Origin: Streptomyces clavuligerus
Lineage (GTDB): Bacteria; Actinomycetota; Actinomycetes; Streptomycetales; Streptomycetaceae
Length of the DNA stretch: 64,000 bases
Direction: 5' to 3'
NCBI RefSeq assembly: GCF_005519465.1
Contig: NZ_CP027859.1
Coordinates: forward strand, 1,240,001-1,304,000
Shown here: piece after piece, positions 28,666-37,242 of the stretch
How positions within the stretch are numbered: position 1 is the first letter of the stretch
Layout of the letters: each line of letters starts with the position of its first letter
Made by a program: the position numbers and the translations under genes
Notes under the pieces: model-generated
The model's database searches: none
What the model saw: only the letters and a program-made list of their open reading frames with translations
Told to the model about the DNA's origin: nothing

Positions 28666-28812
28666 ATGGACGACAAGAAGACCTCGCTCGAACCGGATGA
28701 GATCGAGGTGATTCCGCCGGTCTCGACCCCGGACTTCGTGATCGCCGACAACGACCCGTCGGACCCGCCGATCGCCATCGCGGACCCCGACCCGTTCGAC
28801 CCGGTGATCTGA
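28666..28812 (+). CDS. Candidate RiPP precursor peptide, Asp/Pro-rich
   Basis: This 48-residue peptide has a charged leader MDDKKTSLEPDEIEVIPPV and linker STPDF. Two imperfect 12-residue repeats fill the rest exactly: VIADNDPSDPPI (25-36) and AIADPDPFDPVI (37-48), eight of twelve positions identical, with the stop directly after the second. AGGAG precedes the ATG. The next gene, a JmjC-type oxygenase, begins 4 nt after the stop without its own ribosome binding site, implying coupled translation. No Cys, and Ser/Thr are scarce, so lanthipeptide or thiazole chemistry is unlikely. Aspartate beta-hydroxylation and Pro-directed cleavage or cyclisation fit the neighbours. The peptide has no signal sequence. 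The RiPP assignment is inference. Confidence 0.65.
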   Translation: MDDKKTSLEPDEIEVIPPVSTPDFVIADNDPSDPPIAIADPDPFDPVI

Positions 28813-28816
28813 TTCA

Positions 28817-30061
28817 ATGGCCGTGACTCACGGCGGGCAGAAGGCCGTATCCCAGATACGGCCTTCGCTCCGCCTTCCCCGTCTCCTGCACCCTGTCGAC
28901 CCTGTGGAATTCAAGCGCGACTACTGGGAGAAAAAGCCCCTGATAGTCCACCGCGAGGACCCCCACTACTACACGGACCCGCTGACCTTCCACGATGTCG
29001 ACCAGATTCTCTCGACATCGAGTGTGCGCTCCTCCGAACTCAAGGTGGTCGTGAACGGGCGGGAGATACCGCTCCAGGAAATGACCGCATCGGGCCCCGG
29101 CGGCCCGGCCAATGGGCTGGAAGTCCTCTACGACCTCTACCGCAAGGGCTCGACGGTCGTCTTTAAATTCCTGCACGAGCGCTGGGAGCCGCTGGGCCGG
29201 CTCTGCCGCACGCTCGCCGCCGAGTTCAGCGCCGCGTTCCAGGCCAACGCCTATTTGACGCCCGCCGCCGCCCAGGGGCTGACCAGCCACTACGACACCC
29301 ATGATGTGTTCGTCCTCCAGATCTGGGGCTCGAAACACTGGCGGCTGTACGATTCGCCCGCCGAACTCCCCCTCCAGTCGCAGCCCTTCCGGCGGACGAA
29401 GGAGGGACCGGGAAATCCGGTACGGGAATTCACCCTCAACGCGGGCGACATGATGTATCTGCCGCGCGGCACCGTGCACGACGCCACCGCCCAGGACCAG
29501 GCGTCCCTGCATGTCACCCTCGGGGTCCAGCCCGTGCTGTGGGCCACCGTCCTCAAGGACGCGCTGGATCGCGCCATCGAGAGCGACCCCCGGTACCGCT
29601 CCTCGCTGCCGCCCGGCTTCGCCCTCGACCCGGAGCTGCGCGCGGGCACCGTGGACCGGCTCGGCGAACTGCTGGCCTCGGTCGGCTCGGCCGTGCGCCC
29701 CGGGGATCTGATCGACCGGGCCGTGAGCCGCGCCAACGCACGGCGGCCCCCGGTGCTCGGCGGACACCTCCTCGATCTGGAGGGGCTGCGGACACTGGCC
29801 GCCGACACCCGGGTGCGCCGCCGGACCGAACTGCTGTGGGAGCTGTCCACCGACGCCCACGACACGGCGAAACCGCTGCTCACCCTGGAGTTCCACGGCA
29901 AGGTGCTCCGGCTGCCCGCACGGATCGCGCAGGAGCTGCGGTTCGTCCTCGACGCCGACGCCCCGTTCGCGGCCCGGGACATCCCCGGAGAACTGGGCAT
30001 CGAGGGGAAGTTGGTGCTGGTGCGGCGGCTGATGCAGGAAGGGCTGCTGACGCTCGCCTGA
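28817..30061 (+). CDS. JmjC-domain (ribosomal-oxygenase-like) 2OG-Fe(II) hydroxylase
   Basis: The 414-residue protein has the fold order of MINA53/NO66/YcfD-type oxygenases: an N-terminal FKRDYWEKKPLIVHR segment, then the iron-binding HxD (His158, Asp160) in TSHYDTHDVFVLQIWGSKHW and the distal His221 in MMYLPRGTVHDATA, followed by a helical dimerisation and winged-helix-like C-terminus ending LVRRLMQEGLLTLA. Family members hydroxylate His, Arg or Asp side chains of proteins using 2-oxoglutarate. Here the gene is coupled to a 48-residue Asp/Pro-rich peptide, which is the likely substrate. It is not near ribosomal protein genes, arguing against a housekeeping ribosomal role. Confidence 0.88.
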   Translation: MAVTHGGQKAVSQIRPSLRLPRLLHPVDPVEFKRDYWEKKPLIVHREDPHYYTDPLTFHDVDQILSTSSVRSSELKVVVNGREIPLQEMTASGPGGPANGLEVLYDLYRKGSTVVFKFLHERWEPLGRLCRTLAAEFSAAFQANAYLTPAAAQGLTSHYDTHDVFVLQIWGSKHWRLYDSPAELPLQSQPFRRTKEGPGNPVREFTLNAGDMMYLPRGTVHDATAQDQASLHVTLGVQPVLWATVLKDALDRAIESDPRYRSSLPPGFALDPELRAGTVDRLGELLASVGSAVRPGDLIDRAVSRANARRPPVLGGHLLDLEGLRTLAADTRVRRRTELLWELSTDAHDTAKPLLTLEFHGKVLRLPARIAQELRFVLDADAPFAARDIPGELGIEGKLVLVRRLMQEGLLTLA

Positions 30062-30064
30062 CCC

Positions 30065-30115
30065 GGTGCCTTGTCCGATCCGGTACCTTGTCCGATCCGG
30101 TGCCTTGTCCGATCC
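30065..30115. repeat. Three 17-bp tandem repeats GGTRCCTTGTCCGATCC
   Basis: The units at 30065, 30082 and 30099 are identical except for one base in the middle copy. They follow the JmjC gene stop directly and lie in the convergent gap before the S9 peptidase. No terminator hairpin is evident here. Confidence 0.9.
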
Positions 30116-30152
30116 GGTGACCCGGTCGCCGCCACGGCCGGGCCGCCACTCC

Positions 30153-30196
30153 ACGGTTCGTACCGGCCACCGTCCTACGGTTCGTACCGGCCACCG
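30153..30196. repeat. 20-bp direct repeat around the S9 peptidase stop
   Basis: ACGGTTCGTACCGGCCACCG occurs at 30153-30172 and again at 30177-30196. The second copy encodes the last residues of the peptidase and its stop, so the first copy is a duplication of the gene's 3' end. Confidence 0.85.
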
Positions 30197-32172
30197 AGAT
30201 GCGTGGCGAGAAATCGCTCGGCCGCCGCGTAGAAGGCCATCCGGTTCGCCGGACGGACGAAGCCATGCCCCTCGTCGGAAAAGAGCAGATACTCATGGGG
30301 GACCCCGGCCCTTCGCAGCGCGGCGACGATCTGTTCCGACTCCTCCCGCCGCACCCGGGGGTCGTTGGCACCCTGCCCGATCAGCAGCGGCACCCGGATG
30401 TCCCGGTACGCCGACAGCGGCGAGCGCGACCACAGGAACTCCCCGTCGACCGCCGGGTCACCGATCCGCCGCCGGAGCTGCGCCCCCAGCGTGGACCAGG
30501 TCGCGGGCACCGAGCCGATGAAGGTCCGCAGATCCGAGGGACCGGCGACGGCGACCGCGCACCGGAAGGCCCCCGGCGTGAACGCCGCTCCGGCCAGCGC
30601 CGCGTAGCCGCCGTACGAACCGCCGTACACCGCCACCCGGCCCGGATCGCTGTACCCGGCGGCGACCGTATGGGCCACGGCGTCATGCAGATCGTCCTGC
30701 ATCCTGCCGCCCCACTCCCGGTCCCCGGCGGCCGAGAACCGCTTGCCGTACCCCGTCGAACCCCGGAAGTTGACCTGGACACAGAGATAGCCCCGGTCGG
30801 CGAGCCACTGCGGCTCCGCCCGGAACCCCCACACATCGCGGGTCCACGGACCGCCGTGCACACACAGCACGGTGGGCAGCCCGCGCCGCGCCGCGCCCCG
30901 AGGGAAGGTGAGATAGCCGTGCACCCGCAGCCCGTCCCGGGCGGTGAACGAGAACGGCTCCATCCGGGCGAGCCGGTGCCCCGCCAGCGCCGGGAGATGG
31001 CTGAAGAGGAAACGGGTGCCGCCGCCGTCCCGCTCCAGGATGCGATAGCCGGCCGGGCCGTCGTCGACCAGGTGCTGGACCAGCCAGCGCCGGTCCGACC
31101 GGTCCCGCCCCAGCACCCGCACATCGCCGCGCGCCGCCTCGCGCAGCGCCGCGAAGTCGGCGGCCACCGCCGCCGGGGCGAGGATCTCGGTCTCCGCGTG
31201 GGCCCGCTGGACGACGACGAACTCGGCGGCCCCGGTGACCGGGTGCAGCCCGACGCCGTCCACGTCGTACTCCCCGTCCTCGTACCGCACCTCGTACCGG
31301 CCGTTCGTGGTGTCCACGCTCAGCAGCCGGGCGGTGTCCGCGCCCCGCGAGGAGAGGAGGTGGAGCCGGGTGCCGTCCGAGGTGAACGCGACGGGGCGGA
31401 GCGCCACCGCGTCCTCGGGGCCGGTCTCGTGGAGCGGTCGCCACGGGGCGGACTCGTCCGCGCGGACCAGCAGGGTGCTGCCGCCGTCGGGGCGCGGCCG
31501 GACGGCGCCGCGCACCCGCAGCCCGCCGTCCGCCACCCAGCGGGAGAACCCCTCGTTCCGGGCGGCGAGTTCGAGCCGTCCGCTCGCGATGTCGAGCCGG
31601 TAGGCGTCATGCACGGAGCGCTCACGGAGGTTGAGACCGATCAGCAGCCCGCCGGGGGTGCGCGGATCGAGGGCGATGATCCGCGCCTGGACACCGGGGT
31701 ACGGGGTCAGATCGCGCGCCGGAGCCGGAGCCGGTGTCGCGGCCGGAGGGGCGCCGGAACCGGCCGGGACCGCGTACAGCCGGGTGTTCTCGTCCCCGTC
31801 CCGGTCCTGGACGAAGAGCAGATGACGGCCGTCCCCGGCCCAGGCGAAGGCCCGGATGCCCCGCCCCCGGTCCGCGGTCACCGGCCGGTACTCGCCCGAC
31901 CGCCACGGCCCGGCGTACACATTGAGCACCCCGTCGTACGGGGCGAGGAACGCCAGGTGCTCGCCGTCGGGGGAGAGCGCCGGGCTCATCCGGTCCGGGT
32001 TGCCGAAGAGCAACGCCCGCGGAATGAGCGCCGACGCGTCGCTCCCGCCCGGCGCCTCGCTTCCGCCCGGCGCCTCGTTTCTGCCTGGTGTCCCTTTCCC
32101 GTCCAGCGTCCCGTTCCCGCCCGGCGCTCCGCTTCCGCCCGACTCGCCCGTCCCACCGATTTCGCCCGCCAC
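30175..32172 (-). CDS. S9 family (prolyl-oligopeptidase-like) serine peptidase
   Basis: From the GTG at 32172 this is a 665-residue protein: an N-terminal beta-propeller (about 40-400; SPDGEHLAFLAPYDGVLNVYA, then WAGDGRHLLFVQDRDGDENTRLY) and a C-terminal alpha/beta-hydrolase with the catalytic Ser in VYGGSYGGYAALAG, Asp in GANDPRV and His in SDEGHGFV. HGGPWTRDVWGF forms the oxyanion side. Such enzymes cut after Pro or other small residues, and some relatives macrocyclise RiPP cores. It is convergent with the JmjC gene and divergent from the ABC exporter. The frame stays open to 32784 through Gly/Thr/Arg-rich repeats. I chose 32172 because GGAAGAG precedes it and the length then matches the family; the true start is uncertain. 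Confidence 0.85.
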   Translation of the reverse strand: MAGEIGGTGESGGSGAPGGNGTLDGKGTPGRNEAPGGSEAPGGSDASALIPRALLFGNPDRMSPALSPDGEHLAFLAPYDGVLNVYAGPWRSGEYRPVTADRGRGIRAFAWAGDGRHLLFVQDRDGDENTRLYAVPAGSGAPPAATPAPAPARDLTPYPGVQARIIALDPRTPGGLLIGLNLRERSVHDAYRLDIASGRLELAARNEGFSRWVADGGLRVRGAVRPRPDGGSTLLVRADESAPWRPLHETGPEDAVALRPVAFTSDGTRLHLLSSRGADTARLLSVDTTNGRYEVRYEDGEYDVDGVGLHPVTGAAEFVVVQRAHAETEILAPAAVAADFAALREAARGDVRVLGRDRSDRRWLVQHLVDDGPAGYRILERDGGGTRFLFSHLPALAGHRLARMEPFSFTARDGLRVHGYLTFPRGAARRGLPTVLCVHGGPWTRDVWGFRAEPQWLADRGYLCVQVNFRGSTGYGKRFSAAGDREWGGRMQDDLHDAVAHTVAAGYSDPGRVAVYGGSYGGYAALAGAAFTPGAFRCAVAVAGPSDLRTFIGSVPATWSTLGAQLRRRIGDPAVDGEFLWSRSPLSAYRDIRVPLLIGQGANDPRVRREESEQIVAALRRAGVPHEYLLFSDEGHGFVRPANRMAFYAAAERFLATHLGGRYEP

Positions 32173-32690
32173 CCCAGTCTCTTCCGTCCTGTCACTTCTG
32201 TCCGCCCCGCCGGTTCCGTCTGCGCGGCCCGGCCCGTCCATCCCGCCGCTCCTGCCTGTCCTGCCGCTCCTGCCTGTCCCGACGGTCGCGCTTACCCTGC
32301 CCGTCCGGCCGGTGCTCCCGTTTGCCCCGGCGGTCTCGTCCGTCAGGCCCGCCCCATCCGCTCTGCCGGTCTCGCCCGCCCTGCTCGCCCCGCCGGTCCC
32401 ATCTGCGTGGCCCGGCCCGTCCGTCCGGCCGGTCCCATCCGTGTTGCCCACCGTGTCCGTTCTGCCGGTCCGGCCCGCCCCGCCGGTCTCGTCGGTCCCA
32501 TCTGCACGCCCCGCCCTGTCCATCCCGACTGCCCCGTCCGTCCCGATGGCCGCCCCACCCACCCCGTCCGCCCGACCGGTCCCACTCGCCGTGCCGGTCC
32601 CACCCACCCCGTTCGCCCCGCCGGTGCCGCTCGTCCCGGTCTTGTCGTCCGTCCCGTCTCTCACGGGACCGGCCCTGATCCGGCCTCCGG
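32173..32690. repeat. Low-complexity GGNACNGG-type repeat tract upstream of S9 gene
   Basis: About 500 bp consist of degenerate short repeats (plus-strand words such as CCGGTCCC, GCCCGGCCC, CCGTCCG recur every 10-15 bp), open on both strands. If translated it would add about 200 Gly/Thr/Arg/Asp-rich residues to the S9 peptidase. Otherwise it is the divergent promoter region for the peptidase and the ABC exporter. The rest of the gap up to the exporter start at 32787 shows nothing else. Confidence 0.7.
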
Positions 32691-32786
32691 CCCCGCCCCT
32701 GGTTCCGGCCCCGACCCTCGTCCTCGTCCTGTGGAATTCCTCCCCGTACGACAGCGCGTACGGCAGACAGCGGAGCTGGAACACTG

Positions 32787-35081
32787 ATGCAGCCGGTGCA
32801 GCAGGTCGTGTTCACCTCGCGGACCACCGCGTCCTCGGGCGGCAGCGGGCTGAGCGGCCCCCCGGACTTCCCGGAACCCGCGCCGCCGCGCCGCCCGCGG
32901 GGCGCCGGCGGCCGACTGCGGCAGACGGGCCGTTCGGCGGCGGCCACCGCGGTCGGCGCCGTCCGGGTCTTCCGGCTGGTGTGGGCGGCGAGCCCCTGGC
33001 TGACCACCGCGCTGGGGCTCGCGACCGTCCTCATCGGCCTGGTGCCCGCCGCGACGGCGATGACGGCGCGGCTGCTTGTCGACACGGTCGTCCAGGGCGC
33101 CGCCCTGCGCGCCGAGGACGGCCCCGACCGGATCGGGCTGACCCTGCCCCTGCCCGGCGGCTCGCTGGAACTCCCCGTCCTCACCGTCGTCGGAGCCCTG
33201 GTGGCGCTCGCGACGGCCCAGTTCGTGGTCTACGCGCTCGGCGCCCTCGCCACCGCCGTGCGCTCCATCGCCCAGCAGCTCCTCCAGGAACGGACCTCGC
33301 AGGACGTCCAGCTCCGGGTGATGGAGCACGCGGGGCGGCTGCCGCTGTCCTTCTTCGAGGACTCCCGCTCCTACGATCTGCTGCGCCAGGCCCAGCAGGA
33401 GGCGTCCACCCGCCCGGTGACGATGATCAGCGGGGTGTTCGGACTGCTCCAGACCGCGGTGACATTCGTCAGCATGGTGGGGCTGCTGATCGGCCTCGGC
33501 CCGCTGATCGCGCTGGCCGCGCTGATCGCGCCGGTACCCGCGTTCGTCGCGGACGCCCGGTACGGCATGCGCACCTTCGTCGTCGCCCTCTGGTCCTCGC
33601 CGATCCGCCGCCGGATGGAGTACCTCTCCCGGCTGGTGGCCACCGACTCCTACGCCAAGGAGGTCAAGGTCTTCGGCCTCGCCCCCTTCCTGACGGAACG
33701 GTTCCGGCTGCTCGGCGCCACCGCCTATCGGGGGCTGCGGAAGGTCGTCACCGCCCGCTATCTGGTGGGCGGCGCCTGGTCGGCACTGGCGACCCTGGTC
33801 GGCTCGCTGACCTACCTCTATGTGGCGCTCCAGGCGGTGAACGGCCGTCTCAGCCTGGGTGACCTGGTGCTCTACACCTCGGCCGCGACCACCGTGCAGA
33901 CCTCCGTCCAGGGCATCTTCAGCGGACTCGCCGGGATGTACGAGAATAATCTCTACCTCGGGAAGCTGTACGAACTGCTCGCGGTGCCCGCCGAAAACGC
34001 CAAGGACGCCAAGGACGCCGAAAACGTCGAGGGCGCCGAAAACGCCAAGAGCGCCGAGGACGGCGGGCCCACACGCCCCGGCGGCGGCGCCTTCCGCCCG
34101 CTGCCGTCCCCCCTGCGCGGCCATGTCGTCCTGGAGAACGTGACCTTCCGCTACCCGGGCACGGAGCGGCCCGCGCTCCTCGGCGTCAGCCTGGAGATCC
34201 GGCCGGGCCAGTCGGTCGCCGTCGTCGGCCCCAACGGGGCGGGCAAGTCCACCCTGATCAAACTCCTCTGCCGACTGTACGAGCCCGACGAGGGCCGCAT
34301 CCTGCTCGACGGAGTCGACATCCGCGAGCTGGACCCCGAGCTGCTGCGCCGCCGGATCGGCGCCATGTTCCAGGACCATGTCTCGTACCAGGCGACCATG
34401 GCCGAGAACATCGGTCTCGGCGACGTGGACCGGATCGAGGACCGCGCCCGTGTGGCGGAGGCGGCCCGCCGCGCCGGAGCCGACGGGCTGGCCGAGGGGC
34501 TGCCGCAGGGCTACGACACCGCGCTCGGGAAGTGGTTCGCCACGGGCGCCGAACTCTCCGGCGGCCAGTGGCAGAAAGTCGCCCTGGCCCGTGCCTTCAT
34601 GCGGGACGCCACCCTCCTCGTCCTCGACGAGCCGACGTCCGCGCTCGACGCGGAGGCGGAGGCCGATCTCTTCGGCCGCCTCCGCGAGCTGGCGCACGGC
34701 CGGACCACGGTCTATATCTCGCACCGCTTCTCGACCGTCCGCCGCGCCGATCTCATTCTGCTGATCGAGGACGGCCGGGTCGCGGAGCAGGGCACGCATC
34801 GGGAGCTGATCGCCCTCGGCGGGCGCTACGCACGGCTGTTCGCGCTCCAGGCGTCGGCCTACACCGACACGTACACCGACACCGACACACACACCGAAAC
34901 CCCCCGCCCGAACGCCCCGCACGCCCCGCACGGCTTCAACGGAGCCAGGACCGCCAAGGAGGCGGCGGCGATCGAGGCGGCCCTCGCGGCGAAGCGCGCC
35001 GGGCGTGCCGGGCGCGCCGGACGCACTGCGCGCGCCGGAGAGGCGTCCGGCGACGGGGGCACGGACGGCGGTGGCCCCTGA
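32787..35081 (+). CDS. ABC exporter, fused transmembrane and ATPase domains
   Basis: The 764-residue half-transporter has an N-terminal disordered Pro/Arg segment, about six transmembrane helices (60-400), and an ATPase domain with Walker A GPNGAGKST, signature ELSGGQWQKVALARA, Walker B LLVLDEPTSALD and the switch His in YISHRFSTV. A Lys/Asp/Ala/Glu repeat segment (NAKDAKDAENVEGAENAKSAED) links the domains. The C-terminus has a Thr/Asp/Tyr repeat (TDTYTDTDTHTET) and an Ala/Arg tail. IFSGLAGMYENNLYLGKLYELL is typical of exporters found beside RiPP and antibiotic genes. It has no peptidase C39 domain, so the leader would have to be removed by another enzyme such as the neighbouring S9 peptidase (inference). 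Confidence 0.9.
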   Translation: MQPVQQVVFTSRTTASSGGSGLSGPPDFPEPAPPRRPRGAGGRLRQTGRSAAATAVGAVRVFRLVWAASPWLTTALGLATVLIGLVPAATAMTARLLVDTVVQGAALRAEDGPDRIGLTLPLPGGSLELPVLTVVGALVALATAQFVVYALGALATAVRSIAQQLLQERTSQDVQLRVMEHAGRLPLSFFEDSRSYDLLRQAQQEASTRPVTMISGVFGLLQTAVTFVSMVGLLIGLGPLIALAALIAPVPAFVADARYGMRTFVVALWSSPIRRRMEYLSRLVATDSYAKEVKVFGLAPFLTERFRLLGATAYRGLRKVVTARYLVGGAWSALATLVGSLTYLYVALQAVNGRLSLGDLVLYTSAATTVQTSVQGIFSGLAGMYENNLYLGKLYELLAVPAENAKDAKDAENVEGAENAKSAEDGGPTRPGGGAFRPLPSPLRGHVVLENVTFRYPGTERPALLGVSLEIRPGQSVAVVGPNGAGKSTLIKLLCRLYEPDEGRILLDGVDIRELDPELLRRRIGAMFQDHVSYQATMAENIGLGDVDRIEDRARVAEAARRAGADGLAEGLPQGYDTALGKWFATGAELSGGQWQKVALARAFMRDATLLVLDEPTSALDAEAEADLFGRLRELAHGRTTVYISHRFSTVRRADLILLIEDGRVAEQGTHRELIALGGRYARLFALQASAYTDTYTDTDTHTETPRPNAPHAPHGFNGARTAKEAAAIEAALAAKRAGRAGRAGRTARAGEASGDGGTDGGGP

Positions 35082-35149
35082 CGACGGGGCCCGGGTCGCG
35101 CCCAGCGGTAGGTCGGCGCCGCTGCGGGGCGCGTCACCGCCGGGGTGGT

Positions 35150-35180
35150 CCGGGCACGGCGGAACCCCCGCCGTGCCCGG
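35150..35180. terminator. Bidirectional terminator, ABC exporter/histidine kinase
   Basis: A 13-bp perfect stem (CCGGGCACGGCGG with its complement) and a 5-nt loop sit between two convergent genes. Confidence 0.8.
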
Positions 35181-35209
35181 CCTCCCCCCACCGGGGGCGG
35201 CCACGCCCC

Positions 35210-36391
35210 TCACCCGGCCACCCCCGCCCCGGTCCGGGCCCGGTCGGCGGCCGAGGCCGGTGCCACCCGCACCTCAAGCCCGCCTTCGGCATTGGCCCGG
35301 ACCGTGACCGTCCCCCCATGCGCCTGCGCGATCGACTGGACGATGGACAGCCCGAGACCGGCCCCGTCCTTCGGCCCGCCGCGCCGCACCAGCCTGCGGA
35401 ACGGCTCCAGCAGCCCTTCCGCCTCGCCCTCCGGGACCAGCGGGCCGGTGTTCCGCACCGTCAGCCCGTACACCGACCGGGCCGGGGACGTGACGACGGA
35501 GATCGCCCCGCCCGGCACGTTGTACCGGACCGCGTTCTGCACCAGGTTCTCCACGAGCTGTCCCAGCAGCACCCGGTCGCCCGAGACCGGCACCGGCGCG
35601 AGCGAAAGATCCAGCCGCAGCCCCGCCTCCTCGATCCGGGGCCGCCACAGCTCCACCGTCTCCGCCGCGACCTCCGCGAGGTCGACCGGCTCGTACCGGT
35701 CGAGGCCGCGATCGCTGGTCGCCAGCAGCAGCAGGCCCTCGATCAGCCGCTCACTGCGCCGGTTGGTCTCCAGCAACTCCTCCTGGATACGCGGCAGATC
35801 CGCCTCGCGCGCCCCGCCCAGCCGGATCTGGATCGCGGCCCGCTGGATCGCCAGCGGGGTGCGCAGCTCGTGCGAGGCGTTGGCGACGAACCGCCGCTGG
35901 CTGCCGAAGGCCCGGTGCAGCCGGTCCAGCATGTCGTCGAAGGTGTCCGCGAGATGCTTCAGCTCGTCGTCCGGACCGTCCAGGGCGATCCGTTCATGGA
36001 GATTGACGCTCGACAGCCGCCGCGCGGTGGCGGTGATGGTGTGCAACGGGCTCAACACCCGTCCCGCCATCCACCAGCCGAGAACCACCGACACCACCAC
36101 CATCACCAGCAACGCGAGCGCGGACATCGTCAGCAACTGCCGCTGCGCGTCGTCCCGCAGCCGTTCGGCGATCTCGGCGAGCTGCCCGGCCGAGAGTGAG
36201 GCCACCCCGCCGCTGGGCAGCTCACTCTTGGGGACCGTGGTGATGGTGGGGTTCTCCCGCACGGTGGTGGTCTGGTGGACGAGCAGATTGGTGAGGGCGA
36301 GCAGCACCAGACCGGTGACGAAGAACAACCCGCTGTACAGGGCGGTGAGCCGCAGCCGGATCGACGTCCTCAGGGGACGCGTTGTTCCCAT
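35210..36391 (-). CDS. Two-component sensor histidine kinase
   Basis: The 393-residue membrane kinase has TM1 at about 14-37, a short extracytoplasmic loop, TM2 at about 88-108, HAMP to about 160, an H-box with the phosphoacceptor His174 (NASHELRTPLA) and HATPase motifs (LVENLVQNAVRYN; DGAGLGLSIVQSIAQAHGG). It autophosphorylates and passes phosphate to the response regulator encoded just upstream. Its ATG shares one base with the regulator's stop (TGATG). The small sensor loop suits membrane stress or drug sensing. The neighbouring MacB-like efflux operon is the likely target (inference). Confidence 0.92.
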   Translation of the reverse strand: MGTTRPLRTSIRLRLTALYSGLFFVTGLVLLALTNLLVHQTTTVRENPTITTVPKSELPSGGVASLSAGQLAEIAERLRDDAQRQLLTMSALALLVMVVVSVVLGWWMAGRVLSPLHTITATARRLSSVNLHERIALDGPDDELKHLADTFDDMLDRLHRAFGSQRRFVANASHELRTPLAIQRAAIQIRLGGAREADLPRIQEELLETNRRSERLIEGLLLLATSDRGLDRYEPVDLAEVAAETVELWRPRIEEAGLRLDLSLAPVPVSGDRVLLGQLVENLVQNAVRYNVPGGAISVVTSPARSVYGLTVRNTGPLVPEGEAEGLLEPFRRLVRRGGPKDGAGLGLSIVQSIAQAHGGTVTVRANAEGGLEVRVAPASAADRARTGAGVAG

Positions 36392-37044
36392 CAGAGCCGG
36401 TAGCCGACGCCGGGCAGGGTAGCGATCGCGGGCGGTTCGCCCAGCTTCGCCCGTAACTTGCTCATGGTGGTGCGCACGGCGCTGGTGAACGGGTCGGCGT
36501 TCTCGTCCCAGGCCCGTTCCAGCAGTTCCTCGGCGCTCACCACGGCCCCGTCGGCGGCCATGAGCACTTCGAGGACGGCGAATTCCTTCGGGGAGAGCCG
36601 CAGATAGCGCCCGTCCCGGAACGCCTGGCGGCGGGGCGCGTCCAGCACGATCCCGGCCCGTTCCAGTACGGGCGGCAGGGCGCGGTTGGCCCGTCGGCCC
36701 AGGGCCTGCACCCGGGCCACCAGCTCCGGGTACTCGAAGGGCTTGGCGAGATAGTCGTCCGCGCCGAGCGCCAGTCCCTCCACCAGATCGCCGACCTGCC
36801 CCGCCGCCGTGAGCATCAGAATGCGCACCCGCGCGCCGGACGAGGCCAGCTCCCGGCAGACGTCGTCGCCGTGGGTGCCCGGCAGCCCCCGGTCCAGGAC
36901 AAGGACGTCGTAGTCGTTGACGGCCAGCCGCTCCAGCGCCGTGTCGCCGTCGAGGGCGATGTCCACGGCCAGCCCATGCCGCCGCAGACCCTCGCCGACC
37001 AGCTCGGCGAGCATCTCCTCGTCCTCCGCCACCAGTACCCGCAT
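36391..37044 (-). CDS. OmpR/PhoB-family response regulator
   Basis: The 217-residue regulator has a receiver domain with acidic pocket E7-D8, phosphoacceptor Asp51 (VLVLDRGLPG), Thr79 and Lys101 (LAKPFEY), and a C-terminal winged helix (LRLSPKEFAVLEVLMAADGAVVSAEELLERAW, then VRTTMSKLRAKLGEPPAIATLPGVGYRL). GGAGGGAAG precedes the ATG at 37044. The frame is open further upstream but without regulator-like sequence. It forms an operon with the kinase and is divergent from the efflux operon starting at 37243, leaving a shared promoter region of 198 bp. Confidence 0.93.
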   Translation of the reverse strand: MRVLVAEDEEMLAELVGEGLRRHGLAVDIALDGDTALERLAVNDYDVLVLDRGLPGTHGDDVCRELASSGARVRILMLTAAGQVGDLVEGLALGADDYLAKPFEYPELVARVQALGRRANRALPPVLERAGIVLDAPRRQAFRDGRYLRLSPKEFAVLEVLMAADGAVVSAEELLERAWDENADPFTSAVRTTMSKLRAKLGEPPAIATLPGVGYRL

Positions 37045-37242
37045 CGTCTTCCCTCCCGCGCCGGCGCGGTCGCGGACACCGTCGTCCGCGCGCCGACCAC
37101 TGATCAGTAGATATCCCGCCCGATGTTGCCGTGGTGTGGGCATGCGCGGTAACAGCCCGGCAACCCCGCTCCCGATAGACGTGTGACGACGGGCCGGGAA
37201 CAGCTTGGCCTGTGGTGATCGACCCGGGAAAGGGGCCGGCGG

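Noticed and set aside
28666..28812. Lanthipeptide, lasso or graspetide precursor
   Set aside because: The peptide has no Cys, few Ser/Thr, and none of the matching cyclase, ATP-grasp or B-protein genes are present in the window.
30199..32787. An 862-codon plus-strand frame opposite the S9 peptidase
   Set aside because: It is antisense to a peptidase with complete catalytic motifs; its translation is compositionally biased with Pro/Val/Ser repeats at the end.
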